Assembly (NCBI RefSeq): GCF_001279695.1
Contig: NZ_LGDD01000325.1
Coordinates: 1 to 51,826, forward strand
Origin: Streptomyces sp. WM6378
GTDB taxonomy: Bacteria > Actinomycetota > Actinomycetes > Streptomycetales > Streptomycetaceae
DNA length: 51,826 nt
Direction of reading: 5' to 3'
In this document: in pieces, positions 41,538-50,815 of the stretch
Numbering within the stretch: the first letter of the stretch is position 1
How the letters are laid out: the number at the start of each line of letters is the position of its first letter
Translations under genes and position numbers: made by a program
The notes under the pieces: generated by a model
Database searches by the model: none
The model's input: the letters and a program-made list of their open reading frames with translations, nothing else
What the model was told of the DNA's origin: nothing

Positions 41538-44500
41538 GTGCGGCAGGACTGGGAGCCGGAGGACCTCATCGAGGTCTGGACGCTGCTCGAAGACGACATG
41601 AAGCGGCTGCGGAACAAGTCCGGGGCGAACCAGCTGGGCTTCGCGATGCTGTTGAAGTTCTTCGAGGTGGAGGCTCGCTTCCCGGAGACCGACAGGGAAG
41701 TCCCGGTCGCTGCGGTGGGTTACGTGGCCCAGCAGGTGAAAGTGCCGGCGGAGGCGTGGGCGGCGTACGACTGGCAGGGCGACCGGATCAAGCGGCACCG
41801 CAAGGAGATCCGCAAGGCCTTCGGGTTCCGGGCGGGCACGGAGGAGGACCAGGAGCGGCTGGCGGAGTGGCTGACGGCCGAGCTGTGCGGGGTGGAACTG
41901 TCGCGTGACCGGCTGGCGGAGGCGGTGGTGGCCCGCTGCCGCAACGACTTCGTCGAGCCGCCGTCCCCGGCCAAGGTCCGGCGCCTGGTGGGCAAGGCGG
42001 TCAGGGACTTCGATACGCGGTTCTGCCGTACCACCGTGGACCGGCTGTCCCATGCGACCCGCTCGCGGCTGGAGGGCCTGGTCGCGGGCCGGGAAGACGG
42101 CGACGAGCCGGTTGAGGACCAGGCGGTGGCCGAGGGCGGCCGGTCGTTCTTCACCGAGCTCAAGGCCGACCCGGGCGCTCCGGGGCTGGAGAGCTTGTTC
42201 GCGGAGGTGGACAAGCTCCAGCGGGTGCGGAAGCGGAGCTTCCGGCCGATCTGTTCGCGGACGTGTCGGAGAAGCAGGTGGACGCCTGGCGGGCGCGGGC
42301 GGCGAAGGAGTACCCGGCGAACCTGGAGCGGATGAAGCCGCCGATGCGTCTGACGCTGCTGGCCGCACTGTGCCATGTGCGGCACACCGAGATCACCGAC
42401 TCGCTGGTGGAGCTGTTCATCCAGCTGGTGCTGAAGATCAACACTCGGGCGGAGAAGAAGGTCGACAAGGAGATGACCGGCGAGCTGAAGAAGGTGCGGG
42501 GCAAGGAGGCGATGATGCTGCGGGTCGCCGAGGCCGCCTTGTCCGAGCCCTCCGGCTCGGTCCGCAAGGTGATCTACCCCGTCGTCGGCGGGGAGAAGAC
42601 GTTGAAGGCACTTGCCGCGGAGGCCGCGGCGAACGAGGCCAAGTACAGGCGCGTATCCGCACCGTGCTGCGATCGGCGTACTCGGCGCACTAGCGGCGGA
42701 TGCTCACCCCGCTGTTGAAGGCGTTGACGCTCAAGTGCAACAACACCGCCTACCGGCCAGTGATGGACGCCATCGACCTGCTCCAGCGCTACCTGGAGCA
42801 ACCGCTGAAGGAGGGCGCGTTCTTCGACGCGGCGGAGTCCGTGCCGTTGGAGGGTGTGGTGCCCGATCAGTGGCGGGCCGCGGTGGTAGACGACAAGGGC
42901 CGTGTCGAGCGCATCCCCTACGAGCTGTGCGTGCTGGTCAGCCTGCGCGAGGCGTTGCGGCGCCGGGAGATATGGGTGGTGGGGGCGAACCGGTAGCGTA
43001 ACCCAGAGGGCGACCTGCCGCAGGATTTCGAGGACAACCGGGACGTGCACTACGACGCGATCCAAAAGCCCCAGGACCCGGCGAAGTTCGTCGCGGAGTT
43101 GCAGAGGACGCACTGCGAGGCCCTGGACCGGTTCGAGGCCGCGCTGGCCAACGACACCACGGGCGGGGTGGCGATCGTCAAGAAGAACGGCGAGGGATGG
43201 ATCAAGGTCTCGCCGCGGCCCAAGCAGGAGGAACCGGAGAACCTGGTCGCGGTGAAGGGGGAGATCGAACGGCGCTGGGGCACCATCGATCTGCTGGACA
43301 TCTTGAAGTACGCGGAGTTCGACACCGACTTCATCGCCGAGTTCACCACGGTGGCCACCCACGAGAACCTGTCCCGGAAAGTGCTCCGGAGAAGGCTGCT
43401 CTTGGTCCTGTTCGGACTGGGCACGAACATGGGGATCAAGCGTGTCGCGGTGACGGGCAAGCATGGTGAGTCGGAGGCGACGCTTCGCCGGGTGCGGCAC
43501 CTGTTCGTGAACCGGGCCAACATGCGCGCGGCCCTGGTGAAGCTGGTCAACGCCACCTTCGCGGCCCGCGACGAGATGTGGTGGGGCACCGGGACGGCGT
43601 GCGCCTCCGACAGCCGCAAGTTCGGCGCGTGGTCGTCCAACTTCATGACGGAGTGGCACCAGCGCTATCGGGGCCCCGGGGTCATGATCTCTTGGCACGT
43701 GGAACGAAAGTCGGTGTGCATCTACAGCCAGCTGAAGTCCTGTTCGGCCTCCGAGGTCGCCTCGATGATCGAGGGCGTGCTGCGGCACTGAACCGACATG
43801 GAGGTCGACCGGCAGTACACCGACACCCACGGTGCCTCCATCGTCGGATTCGCGTTCGCGCACATGCTCGACTTCAAGCTGATGCCGAGACTGAAGAACA
43901 TCGGGCGGGCGAGGCTGTACCGGCCGGCCGCGGGCGAGGACAAGAACTGGCCGCACCTGGCCCCGGTACTCTCCACCCGCACCATCGACTGGGACCTCAT
44001 CGCCCAGCAGTACGACCAGATCGTGAAGTACACCACCGCGCTCAGGCTGGGCACCGCCGAGGCCGAGCAGGTCCTGCGCCGTTTCACCAAGGGCGGCCCC
44101 AAGCACCCGACCTACCAGGCGATCGAGGAGCCGGGGCGCGTGGTGCGTACGGCGTTCATCTGCGACTACCTGTCGGATGCGGAGATGCGCAGGGAGATCG
44201 GCGAGGGCTTGCAGGTGGTGGAGAACTGGAACTCGGCGAACTCCGACCTGTTCTACGGCAAGGACGGCGACCTGACGGGCGCGGACAAGGAGAGCCAGGA
44301 GGTCTCCATGCTCGCCTTGCACCTTTTGCAAAGCAGTCTCGTGCATGTCAATACCTTGCTGGTCCAGCAGGTTCTGGCCGACCCGAAGTGGGCGGACACG
44401 CTCACCGAGGCGGACCGGCGGGGGCTGTCGCCGCTGTTCTGGACCCACGTGAACCCGTACGGCCGGTTCGAACTGGATATGAACAGCCATCTCGACCTGG

Positions 44501-44574
44501 ACCTTGCGGCCACCGGGACCACAGTGCCCGGCCCGCGCAGTCCACAAGGCGAGTCAGCCGGCGCTCCGAGCTGA
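41538..44574 (+). pseudogene. Tn3-family TnpA transposase, multiply broken
   Basis: Nearly 1,000 codons of a Tn3 transposase. The N-terminal DUF4158-like part (EDLIEVWTLLEDDMKRLRNK) starts at GTG 41538. Frames change near 42,238 and 42,645 (two one-base shifts). Three in-frame stops follow: TAG 42691 (SAH, stop, RRML; Tyr expected), TAG 42994 (GANR, stop, RNPEGDL; Trp expected) and TGA 43789 (RH, stop, TDMEVDRQ; Cys expected). The DDE residues survive in sequence: Asp in [10 protein letters not shown], Asp in [10 protein letters not shown], Glu in [10 protein letters not shown]. It is inactive by five separate lesions. Confidence 0.9.
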
Positions 44575-44685
44575 GCTGACGCCCGACGGGGCGTGCGGGT
44601 GGCGGCCGAGCTCGACGAGCGGGCCGCGTCTTCCTCGCTCACCACCGCTGACACCCTCCATCGGAGGCGGTGGGAGACTCCTGCG

Positions 44686-45285
44686 GTGACCACCCTGGAT
44701 GACACCGCCCGCACGTCCCTGCTCCGCCGGGGCTTGGCCCTGGAGTACGTCACGCTCGGCTGGAACGTGATCGGCATCGTGGTGCTGGCCATCGCCGCCG
44801 TCTCCGCACGCTCCGTGGCGCTCGCCGGGTTCGGCCTGGACTCCCTCATCGAGATCGGTGCCTCCACCGTGGTCATCTGGGAGCTGTCCGGGACCGGCGA
44901 GGACCGGCAGCGCAAGGCCATGCGGCTGATCGGCTTCGCGTTCGCCGTCCTGGCCGTGTACCTGCTGGTGCAGTCCACCTTCGTGCTGGTCGCGGGCTAC
45001 CACCCGCACCATTCCGCCCTCGGCATCGCCTGGACGGCGATCACCGCCGCGGTGATGTTCGCCCTCGCCTACGGCAAGGCCCGCACCGGCGCCGCCTTGA
45101 ACAATCCGGTCCTCAAGACCGAGGGACGTGTCACCCTGATCGACGGCATCCTCGCCGCGGCCGTCCTGCTCGGCCTCACCCTCAACGCCGCACTGGGCTG
45201 GTGGTGGGCCGACCCGCTGGCCGGATACGTCCTGGTCTACTACGCCGTGCGCGAGTGCCGCGAGATCTTCTCCGGCGATCATTGA
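44686..45285 (+). CDS. Cation-diffusion-facilitator-like transporter (short)
   Basis: A 199-residue membrane protein of the cation efflux family, shorter than usual (~300) because the C-terminal cytoplasmic domain is absent. GTG 44686 (VTTLDDTARTSLLRRGLALE) follows GGGAG; longer starts add a non-membrane leader. About six helices are visible. Metal-site residues sit in AGFGLDSLIEIGAS (the HxxxD/DxxxD position of helix 2) and LKTEGRVTLIDGILAA (the later HxxxD position is E-x-R-x-T-L-I-D here). These differ from the canonical pair, so the ion may differ. Transposon cargo, 105 bp after tnpA. Confidence 0.8.
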   Translation: MTTLDDTARTSLLRRGLALEYVTLGWNVIGIVVLAIAAVSARSVALAGFGLDSLIEIGASTVVIWELSGTGEDRQRKAMRLIGFAFAVLAVYLLVQSTFVLVAGYHPHHSALGIAWTAITAAVMFALAYGKARTGAALNNPVLKTEGRVTLIDGILAAAVLLGLTLNAALGWWWADPLAGYVLVYYAVRECREIFSGDH

Positions 45286-45366
45286 CCGGCGCGGCGGCCA
45301 TCGTTCAGTCAGCCGCCGAACTGATCTCCGGGGCGGGAGGCAAACGCCGTGACGGCCTGCCCCGGT

Positions 45367-45681
45367 TCAACTCCTGGAGCCGGTGCGGAGCGCCTGCCGC
45401 AGCTCTTCGAGGGCGGGCAGGCCCGCCAGGCCGTCCGGCGTCTGGTACACCCGGCAGGCCAGACCGGGAGCATGGCCGGGCTCGGCAAACGGGTCGCGCC
45501 CGTCGATGAGGATGGTCGGCGAGCCGGTGAAGCCGGACCGCTCGGCCTCGGCCTGGTCGGTAATGACGCGCGTGGTGAACACCGTCTCACGCAGCCCGGT
45601 GTCGTCGAGCGCCTGCCGCAGCTGCTCGACCGCGGGCTGCTCGTTCGGGCAGTCCGGCACCACCAGGACCTCGATCTCCAT
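45367..45681 (-). CDS. DF-family thioredoxin-fold protein
   Basis: A 104-residue thioredoxin-fold protein: MEIEVLVVPDCPNEQPAVEQ, then SGFTGSPTILIDGRDPF and GLACRVYQTPDG. The DCPN motif is the site where relatives called DF-family (seleno)proteins may carry selenocysteine; here the codon is Cys. The second Cys (GLACR) could pair with it or bind metal. In-frame ATGs at 45699 and 45729 are alternative starts, since the ribosome site for 45681 is very close. Encoded with metal efflux genes, so thiol chemistry or metal trafficking is likely. Function unproven. Confidence 0.7.
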   Translation of the reverse strand: MEIEVLVVPDCPNEQPAVEQLRQALDDTGLRETVFTTRVITDQAEAERSGFTGSPTILIDGRDPFAEPGHAPGLACRVYQTPDGLAGLPALEELRQALRTGSRS

Positions 45682-45797
45682 GTCTCCAGCATCGCCCATC
45701 GGCAGGCCGGACGCGCCAAGCAGCGCCACCCTTCGTCCGGTGGTAGCCGGGGATCATCGCGCCAGCCGCGATGGTCACCGGTCCTGACCCACGCGGG

Positions 45798-46967
45798 TCA
45801 GGCGCCGTGGTGGGCCAGGGCCCGGTGCGGGTCGGTGCCGTGCGGCAGGTGGTCGGTGTGGACGGTGGCGGCGGTCAGCCGTGGCACAGCGTGGATGAGG
45901 GCGTGTTCGGCGGCGACGGCCAGGCTGTGGGCCTGGACGACGGTCAGGTGGGGGTCGACGACGATGTCGGCCTCGGCGCGCAGGGCGTGGCCGATCCACC
46001 GCATGCGGACCTGCCCGACGTCCAGCACGCCCTCGACGTCGCGCAGGGCGGTCTCGGCCGCATCGACCAGGTCGGGGTCGACGGAGTCCATCAGCCGGCG
46101 GTAGACCTCGCGTGCGGCGTCCCCCAGGACCATCAGGATGGCGGCGGTGATCAGCAGGCCGACGACCGGGTCTGCCCAGCGCCAGCCGATGGCGACGCCG
46201 CCTGCGCCCAGGAGCACTGCCAGGGAGGTGAAGCCGTCGGTGCGGGCGTGCAGGCCGTCGGCGACCAGGGCTGCCGAGCCGATCTTGCGTCCGGTGCGGA
46301 TGCGGTAGCAGGCCACCCACTCGTTGCCGATGAACCCGACCACCGCGGCGATGGCCACTGCCCACAGGTGGGTGATGTCGCGCGGATTGAGCAGCCGGTC
46401 GATGGCTTCGTAGGCGGCCAGCGCGGAGGAGGCGGCGATGGTGAGCACGATGGCGATGCCTGCCAGGTCCTCGGCGCGGCCGTAGCCGTAGGTGTAGCGG
46501 CGGTTCGCCGCGCGGCGGCCGAGGACGAACGCGATGCCCAGCGGCACCGCGGTCAGCGCGTCGGCGGCGTTGTGAATGGTGTCGCCGAGCAGGGCCACCG
46601 ACCCGGACAACGCGACGACCCCGGCCTGGATGACGGTGGTCAGGCCGAGGATGCCCAGCGACAGCCACAGGGTCCGCATGCCCTCGCGGGAGGTCTCCAG
46701 TGCCGAGTCGACCTTGTCCATGGCCTCATGGCTGTGCGGGGTGACCAGGTGCGCGAGCTGGTGGCGTATCCGGGCCCACCGGCCGCTCCCGTGGTCATGA
46801 CCGTGGTCTCCGTGGTTGTGATCGTCATGGCCGTGCCGGTGCCCGTCCGGGCCGTATCCGTGGTGCCCGCTGTCCGCGTGCGGGTGGTGGTGGCCCTCGC
46901 CGGGGTCGTGACGGTGGCCAGGCCCGTCGTGGCCGTGTGGCTCGTGGGTGTGGGTCTGCTCGCTCAC
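45798..46967 (-). CDS. Zinc-type CDF efflux transporter with His-rich N-terminus
   Basis: A 389-residue cation diffusion facilitator. The first ~65 residues are an extraordinary His/Asp/Gly-rich metal-binding tail (HGHDGPGHRHDPGEGHHHPH, GHRHGHDDHNHGDHGHDHG). Six membrane helices follow, with the paired sites LGDTIHNAADALTA (HxxxD) and GLHARTDGFTS (HxxxD) that form the transport site in ZitB/CzcD-like proteins. The C-terminal dimer domain is present (VRMRWIGHALRAEADIVVD). GTG 46967 (VSEQTHTHEPH) is the likely start. It is divergent from the ArsR repressor with a 75-bp gap holding dyads. Zn/Co/Cd exporter in the inner membrane. Confidence 0.92.
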   Translation of the reverse strand: MSEQTHTHEPHGHDGPGHRHDPGEGHHHPHADSGHHGYGPDGHRHGHDDHNHGDHGHDHGSGRWARIRHQLAHLVTPHSHEAMDKVDSALETSREGMRTLWLSLGILGLTTVIQAGVVALSGSVALLGDTIHNAADALTAVPLGIAFVLGRRAANRRYTYGYGRAEDLAGIAIVLTIAASSALAAYEAIDRLLNPRDITHLWAVAIAAVVGFIGNEWVACYRIRTGRKIGSAALVADGLHARTDGFTSLAVLLGAGGVAIGWRWADPVVGLLITAAILMVLGDAAREVYRRLMDSVDPDLVDAAETALRDVEGVLDVGQVRMRWIGHALRAEADIVVDPHLTVVQAHSLAVAAEHALIHAVPRLTAATVHTDHLPHGTDPHRALAHHGA

Positions 46968-47036
46968 GGTGCGTCGCACCTCTCGGACTCGGCCGGCTGG
47001 GCCGGACTGGACTTCACGTCTCTGCCCCACCATTAT

Positions 47037-47071
47037 GTGCGCATGAACGCACGCATGCACCTATCAGGTGC
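47037..47071. promoter_or_regulatory. Candidate ArsR operators at the repressor start
   Basis: Two perfect dyads: GTGCG-N6-CGCAC (47037-47052), overlapping the ArsR start codon, and GCACCT-ATC-AGGTGC (47057-47071) just inside the gene. Their position at the divergent CDF/arsR junction fits autorepression and control of the efflux pump. If the second is the true operator the gene may start later than 47043. Confidence 0.45.
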
Positions 47072-47399
47072 GCACGGTTCGCAAGAGCCAGACGAGGGCG
47101 AGCGCCTCGCGGTGGCCGTGGAGGTCCTGGGGCTGCTGGCCGACCGTACCCGCCTGGCCCTGCTGCGGCGCCTGGGCGAAGGTGAGGCGGACGTGACGAC
47201 ACTCACCGAGTCCTGCGGTGCGACGCGGACCTCGGTCAGCCAGCACCTGGCCCGGCTGCGGCTGGCCGGACTGGTGACCACCCGCAAGGAGGGGCGCCGG
47301 GTGGTCTACGGCCTGCGCCACGGGCACCTGCGGCGCCTGGTCGACGAGGCGCTGAACGTGGCCGACCATCAGATCGGCCACCTGCCGCCCCACGACTGA
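47043..47399 (+). CDS. ArsR/SmtB-family metal-responsive repressor
   Basis: A 118-residue ArsR-family winged-helix protein starting at ATG 47043 (MNARMHLSGAHG); ATG 47055 is an alternative. The DNA-binding region reads LLADRTRLALLRRLGEGEAD, then CGATRTSVSQHLARLRLAGL and TTRKEGRRVVYGLRHGHL. The C-terminal helix ends ALNVADHQIGHLPPHD; its D-x-H/H-x-x-H pattern matches the alpha5 zinc site of SmtB/CzrA/NmtR-like sensors. There is no CVC motif, so arsenic/lead-type sensing is less likely. Metal binding would release DNA and derepress the divergent CDF pump. Confidence 0.9.
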   Translation: MNARMHLSGAHGSQEPDEGERLAVAVEVLGLLADRTRLALLRRLGEGEADVTTLTESCGATRTSVSQHLARLRLAGLVTTRKEGRRVVYGLRHGHLRRLVDEALNVADHQIGHLPPHD

Positions 47400-47430
47400 C
47401 GACTCGCCGGCCGGAGGTGACTGAAGCTTT

Positions 47431-47575
47431 GGGTTTCCGAAACCCGGTTCTCACAAACGGTTCCTCTGCCCGAGCAAGATCAAATAGAGCCGCCCGGAGA
47501 TCGCTGAGAGCCGGATTGGTTCGCAGAAGCTGTTCTCACTCAAGAGTGACCGGAGGGCAGTTCTGCGACTTGAGT
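47431..47575. other. Candidate res recombination region
   Basis: Just upstream of the resolvase gene lie several dyads: GGGTTTC-C-GAAACCC (47431-47445), TCGCAGAA (47521) with TTCTGCGA (47561), and ACTCAAG (47538) with CTTGAGT (47569). A cluster of imperfect dyads beside a tnpR gene is the usual form of a resolution site. The first dyad could alternatively terminate arsR. Confidence 0.45.
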
Positions 47576-47594
47576 TGTGCGAAAATCCGGGCTC

Positions 47595-48571
47595 ATGACG
47601 GACCCTCAAGAGCCCTCCCCGACCGCCGCGTCGGAAGCCGATCTCGTCGAACGCCATCCGTGCCCGAAGTGCAAGGCGGCCCCGGCTCGCCGTGCCGCTC
47701 ACGCTCCGGCGCGGTCGCTTCCGCCTACCACACCGGCCGCTTCACCAAGGTGCCGAGGCTCGCGAAGGAGCTGCGGGTGCAGACGCCGGCCGACCGCGGT
47801 CCCGGGCAGCCGTGGCGGCCCGGCAAGCCGGTCCCCGCGGCGATCGACCCCAGCCTGCCGAGCGCGGACATCCGCGTCGGCTACGCCCGCTGCTCGACAC
47901 TCGGTCAGGAGCTCGACTCGCAGCTGGACGCGCTCGCCAAGCACGGCATCCCCCGGGAGAAGATCTTCAGCGAGAAGATCAGCACCCGGATCAAGGTCCG
48001 CCCCCAGTTCGAGCAGGCACTCAAGACCGCCCGGGAGATCAAGGCCCACGCGCCGCACTGCCGGGTCCTGTTCACGGTGTACGAGATGAAACGGCTGGGG
48101 CGCGATGCCGCCGAGCTCACCGCCCTCGCCGACCACCTGACCGAGCACGGCCTGGTGCTGGAGATGCTCGCCGGACCGCTGCCCGGCATCTACGACCCCA
48201 CCGGGCCTGGCAAGCTGCTGTTCGGCTTCTTCGCTGCGATGGCGGAGACCGAGCCGGAGAACATCCGCGAGTCGACGCTGGAGGGGCTCGACACCGCGGC
48301 CCGCAAGGGCAAGCACGGCGGCCGGCCCCCGGTCATCACCGACGACATACTGCACACCGTGCTCCGCCGGAAGGCGCTCGGCGAGTCCGTCGTGCAGATC
48401 CAGCCCGACCTGATCATCCCCACCGGCAAGCGCAAGAGCCTGGCTCCCAGCGTCGCCAGCATCTACCGGGCCCTCGTCGAACACGAGAAGCGCGAGGCTT
48501 ACCCCGAAGCCATCGAGGCGGCCCGCGACGACTTCGCCGCTCTTCAGCAGCGCGACCGAAGCCCTGTGTAG
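47595..48571 (+). pseudogene. Serine resolvase (TnpR) with N-terminal frameshift
   Basis: ATG 47595 starts MTDPQEPSPTAASEADLVER with a zinc-ribbon-like CPKCKAAP. The matching second half (GSPCRSRSGAVASAYHTGRF) is in another frame; one missing G near 47,683 explains it. From there the frame is open to 48571 and contains a complete resolvase core: nucleophile Ser in RVGYARCSTLGQELDSQLDA, catalytic Arg residues in YEMKRLGRDAAEL, and a C-terminal helix-turn-helix (GGRPPVITDDILHTVLRRKA). A GTG at 47660 could start an N-truncated but catalytically complete protein, so function may persist. It resolves cointegrates at res. Confidence 0.75.
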
Positions 48572-48620
48572 TTACTCAGTGTTACTCGCCACTTGGCGGC
48601 AGCTATACGAGAACCGGGCC
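48571..48620. repeat. Right terminal inverted repeat of the Tn3-family transposon
   Basis: 50 bp, reverse complement of the left repeat with one mismatch; starts GTTACTCAGTG. It begins at the last base of the resolvase stop codon. Confidence 0.93.
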
Positions 48621-48865
48621 GAAACATGTTCTACTACCACGTCCCCACGGTGCTCACCGGCCGCCTGGGCGACGCCCACAGCCTCTACCACCACCCCGAC
48701 CTGATGGCATACAGCCCCTCCAATATCTGGCCCGCTGACCAGACTTGGGTCACCTTCACTCACTTCGACCTCCACGGCACCAAGGTCGCAGGCCCGGCCT
48801 CGTTGATCGAAGCCCTCCTCCATGACCCCGGCCTCGAAGCTCTCCGCCTCCCTTGGAAACCCTGA
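48621..48865 (+). pseudogene. 3' part of the unknown gene split by the transposon
   Basis: After the second GAAAC copy (48621-48625) the frame reads MFYYHVPTVLTGRLGDAHSL, then LMAYSPSNIWPADQTWVTFT and ends ALRLPWKP at TGA 48863. It is the in-frame continuation of 40787-41395: transposon plus one duplication is 7,230 bp, a multiple of three. The part has no start of its own and should not be made. Confidence 0.85.
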
Positions 48866-48869
48866 CCTC

Positions 48870-49811
48870 CCCCGATCGCCGACCTCTCCATGGTTCCCGG
48901 GAGCTTCCAGACCGCGAAGAGCTGCCCGGCGGGGCATCGCCGGAGCCACAGCTGGATTGCGGCGAGGGTGACCGTCCCGTGAAAGACATAGGCCCTCTTG
49001 CCGAAGCGCATCGCCACGGCCCGGTTGATCTTCAACTTGTTGATCAGGCGTTCGACTTCGTTCCTGCGGGCGTACCGCACCGCGTCGAAGCCTGTGGGCC
49101 GGCCGCCCGCACGTCCACGACGCCACCGGTTGGCACGTTGGTTATCCGGTTCGGGAATGGTGTGACTGATCTGGCGTCGGCGCAGATAGCGGCGGTTGCG
49201 GCGTGAGGAATACGCTTTGTCGCCGCTCAGGTGGCCGGGCCGGGCGGGCAACGTGCACCCGTTCCAAGACCGGGATGAACTGTGGGGCATCGCCCCACTG
49301 GCCGGGAGTGATCAGCAGAGACAGGGGCCGCAGGCCGCCTTCACCGGCCAGATGGATCTTTGTGCTCAGCCCGCCGCGCGAACGGCCAAGTGCTTCATCG
49401 GCACGGTGCTGAACAGGGTGGGCGCGCTTGCCGGGCCTGCGTGGCGCCTGCCTGCGGGCACCAGCGGCGTGCTGGTGAGCACGGCACACAGTGGAGTCAC
49501 ACCCACCATGGACCAGTCGAGACGGCCTTCCGCGTCAGCTTCGGCCTGGACGGCCCGGAGGGTCCTCTCCCAGGTGCCGTCCGCTGACCAGCTTCGATGC
49601 CTGTCATGTGCCGTCTTCCACTTCCCGAATCTCGTCGGGAGGTCCCGCCACAGGATACCTGTCCGCTGGCGGAACAAGATCCCGTGATCACCTGACGGTG
49701 ATCCTTCCACCGCCCGCCCCGTCCAACGTTCCTCGGTAAATGCGGCCTCAGCCGGGCCCATTCCTCATTCGATAAGTCACCCCGCCCCACTCCGACAGGA
49801 ACGACCAGCAT
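48870..49811 (-). pseudogene. IS5-family transposase, multiply frameshifted
   Basis: On the minus strand, pieces of one IS5-type transposase lie in several frames: LSNEEWARLRPHLPRNVGRG (49.8 kb), ILWRDLPTRFGKWKTAHDRH (49.65 kb), RGGLSTKIHLAGEGGLRPLS (49.35 kb) and NEVERLINKLKINRAVAMRF then HGTVTLAAIQLWLR (49.0 kb). At least three shifts are needed. The left end is not recognisable, so the element is probably also truncated. No inverted repeats were found. The first Asp region is hard to place. Relic. Confidence 0.75.
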
Positions 49812-49997
49812 CCAGGAGGGTCACGCGACCCGTCGGACACGCCCTAGACACAGGCTCCGAGCCGCCGCGCGGCCAGCGGGAGCACGTCGTCGGGACCGGT
49901 GAACCACCCCGCACGACCACACCGGGCAGTACCCGGCGCCCACCCGGTGCGAGAGCCGGGTCATCAGCCTGCCGCGGCCCCGAAAAGACCCCACCCC

Positions 49998-50032
49998 ACA
50001 AAAACAGAGCCCCCGTCAGCGAACCAACGGGG
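49998..50032 (-). terminator. Factor-independent terminator of the Ig-like gene
   Basis: Reading on the minus strand, CCCCGT (50032-50027) pairs with ACGGGG (50016-50011) and is followed by GCTCTGTTTTTG. The T tract is clear. It ends the gene starting at 50480. Confidence 0.75.
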
Positions 50033-50063
50033 ACTCACGAACGATCGAGGTCAGCCCGCCGTG

Positions 50064-50480
50064 CTAGCCCAGGCCGACGGAGTTGTGCGCGCTGACGGGC
50101 GCGTACCGGTCATCGCCGTCGAAGGTGGCGTCGTAGCCCTTGAGCAGGAGCTGTTCGAGGGTGAGAGGGGCCGGGAGCGGGGAGTTCTTGCACTCGGCGT
50201 AGCCGTCGGTGTCGGTCGTGGCCTCGCAGAGGAACGCCTTCTCGCCCGTGACGGTGAACTTCACCGGCAGCCCGGCTACGGGGCTGCCGTCGACGCGGGT
50301 GAACTTCGCCTTCAGGTCGTGCGTCTGGCGGGCCAGGACGTTGAGGCTGCCGTAGTAGGCCGTGGCGTTGAGCCGTTGCGCCCCGTGGTCCGCGGCTGCT
50401 GCGCTGCCGACGACGCCTGCACACAGCGCCAGGGCCATCGCGAGGCCGGTGATGGACCGGCGCGGGGTGGCGAGCTTCAT
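50064..50480 (-). CDS. Small secreted Ig-like domain protein
   Basis: A 138-residue exported protein. The signal peptide is MKLATPRRSITGLAMALALC, then AGVVGSAAAA with an AxA cleavage site. The mature ~105 residues look like one bacterial Ig-like domain: LKAKFTRVDGSPVAGLPVKF, TTDTDGYAECKN and YDATFDGDDRYAPVSAH. Two cysteines (FLCE, AECKN) may form a disulfide. Such domains commonly serve as cell-surface or matrix modules. It stands alone, with its own terminator. Confidence 0.8.
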   Translation of the reverse strand: MKLATPRRSITGLAMALALCAGVVGSAAAADHGAQRLNATAYYGSLNVLARQTHDLKAKFTRVDGSPVAGLPVKFTVTGEKAFLCEATTDTDGYAECKNSPLPAPLTLEQLLLKGYDATFDGDDRYAPVSAHNSVGLG

Positions 50481-50815
50481 CCAGATGCCCTTCTTTAAAG
50501 AGTTCTCCCGGCCGGCAACAGCGCGGCCAAGGCACTGCCACCCGACCGGGCGGCTGATCAGACATGCGGATCAACTGCCTCAGCCGCGCCTGGACACGGC
50601 AGACGGACTCCTGTACTCCAAATGGGCGGCGCCCCGGAACGGTTCAGAGGTCGTAGTTGAGTCGGGCGAAGATTCCCTCATCGCGCCAGGCCGCGTGGTA
50701 CGCGTGGACGGTGCCGTGGTTGGGAAGCCGTGCGGAGGTATTTCCAGGGGATCCCCGTTGTCCGGCTCCACCGCGGTACCCGTGGCGGAGCCGGAGGCCG
50801 GCACGGTGAACCGGC
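50481..50815. other. Gap without recognised gene
   Basis: Lies between the Ig-like gene start and the membrane protein stop. The open frames here lack domain features or usable starts. The promoter of the Ig-like gene should be near 50,490-50,560 (TTTAAAGAG patch at 50494). Confidence 0.3.

Larger units (their letters stand above)
41396..48620 (+). mobile_element. Tn3-family metal-efflux transposon, 7,225 bp
   Basis: A complete transposon defined by 50-bp terminal inverted repeats (41396-41445 and 48571-48620, one mismatch) and a perfect 5-bp GAAAC duplication. Order inside: decayed tnpA (plus), CDF transporter (plus), DF-family thioredoxin-fold gene (minus), His-rich CDF transporter (minus), ArsR repressor (plus), candidate res region, serine resolvase (plus). 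The cargo is a cation-efflux set, probably zinc, cobalt or cadmium. tnpA cannot be made, so movement would need a transposase in trans. The clean duplication shows that insertion was a true transposition and recent enough for the flanks to stay in frame. Confidence 0.93.

Noticed and set aside
45771..47042. Long plus-strand extension upstream of the ArsR start
   Set aside because: It is antisense to the CDF transporter. Only the segment from 47043 has ArsR character.
47417..47594. Resolvase starting at GTG 47417
   Set aside because: The translation before ~47,685 in this frame is not protein-like and would cover the dyads of the candidate res region; the zinc-ribbon half is in the frame of ATG 47595.
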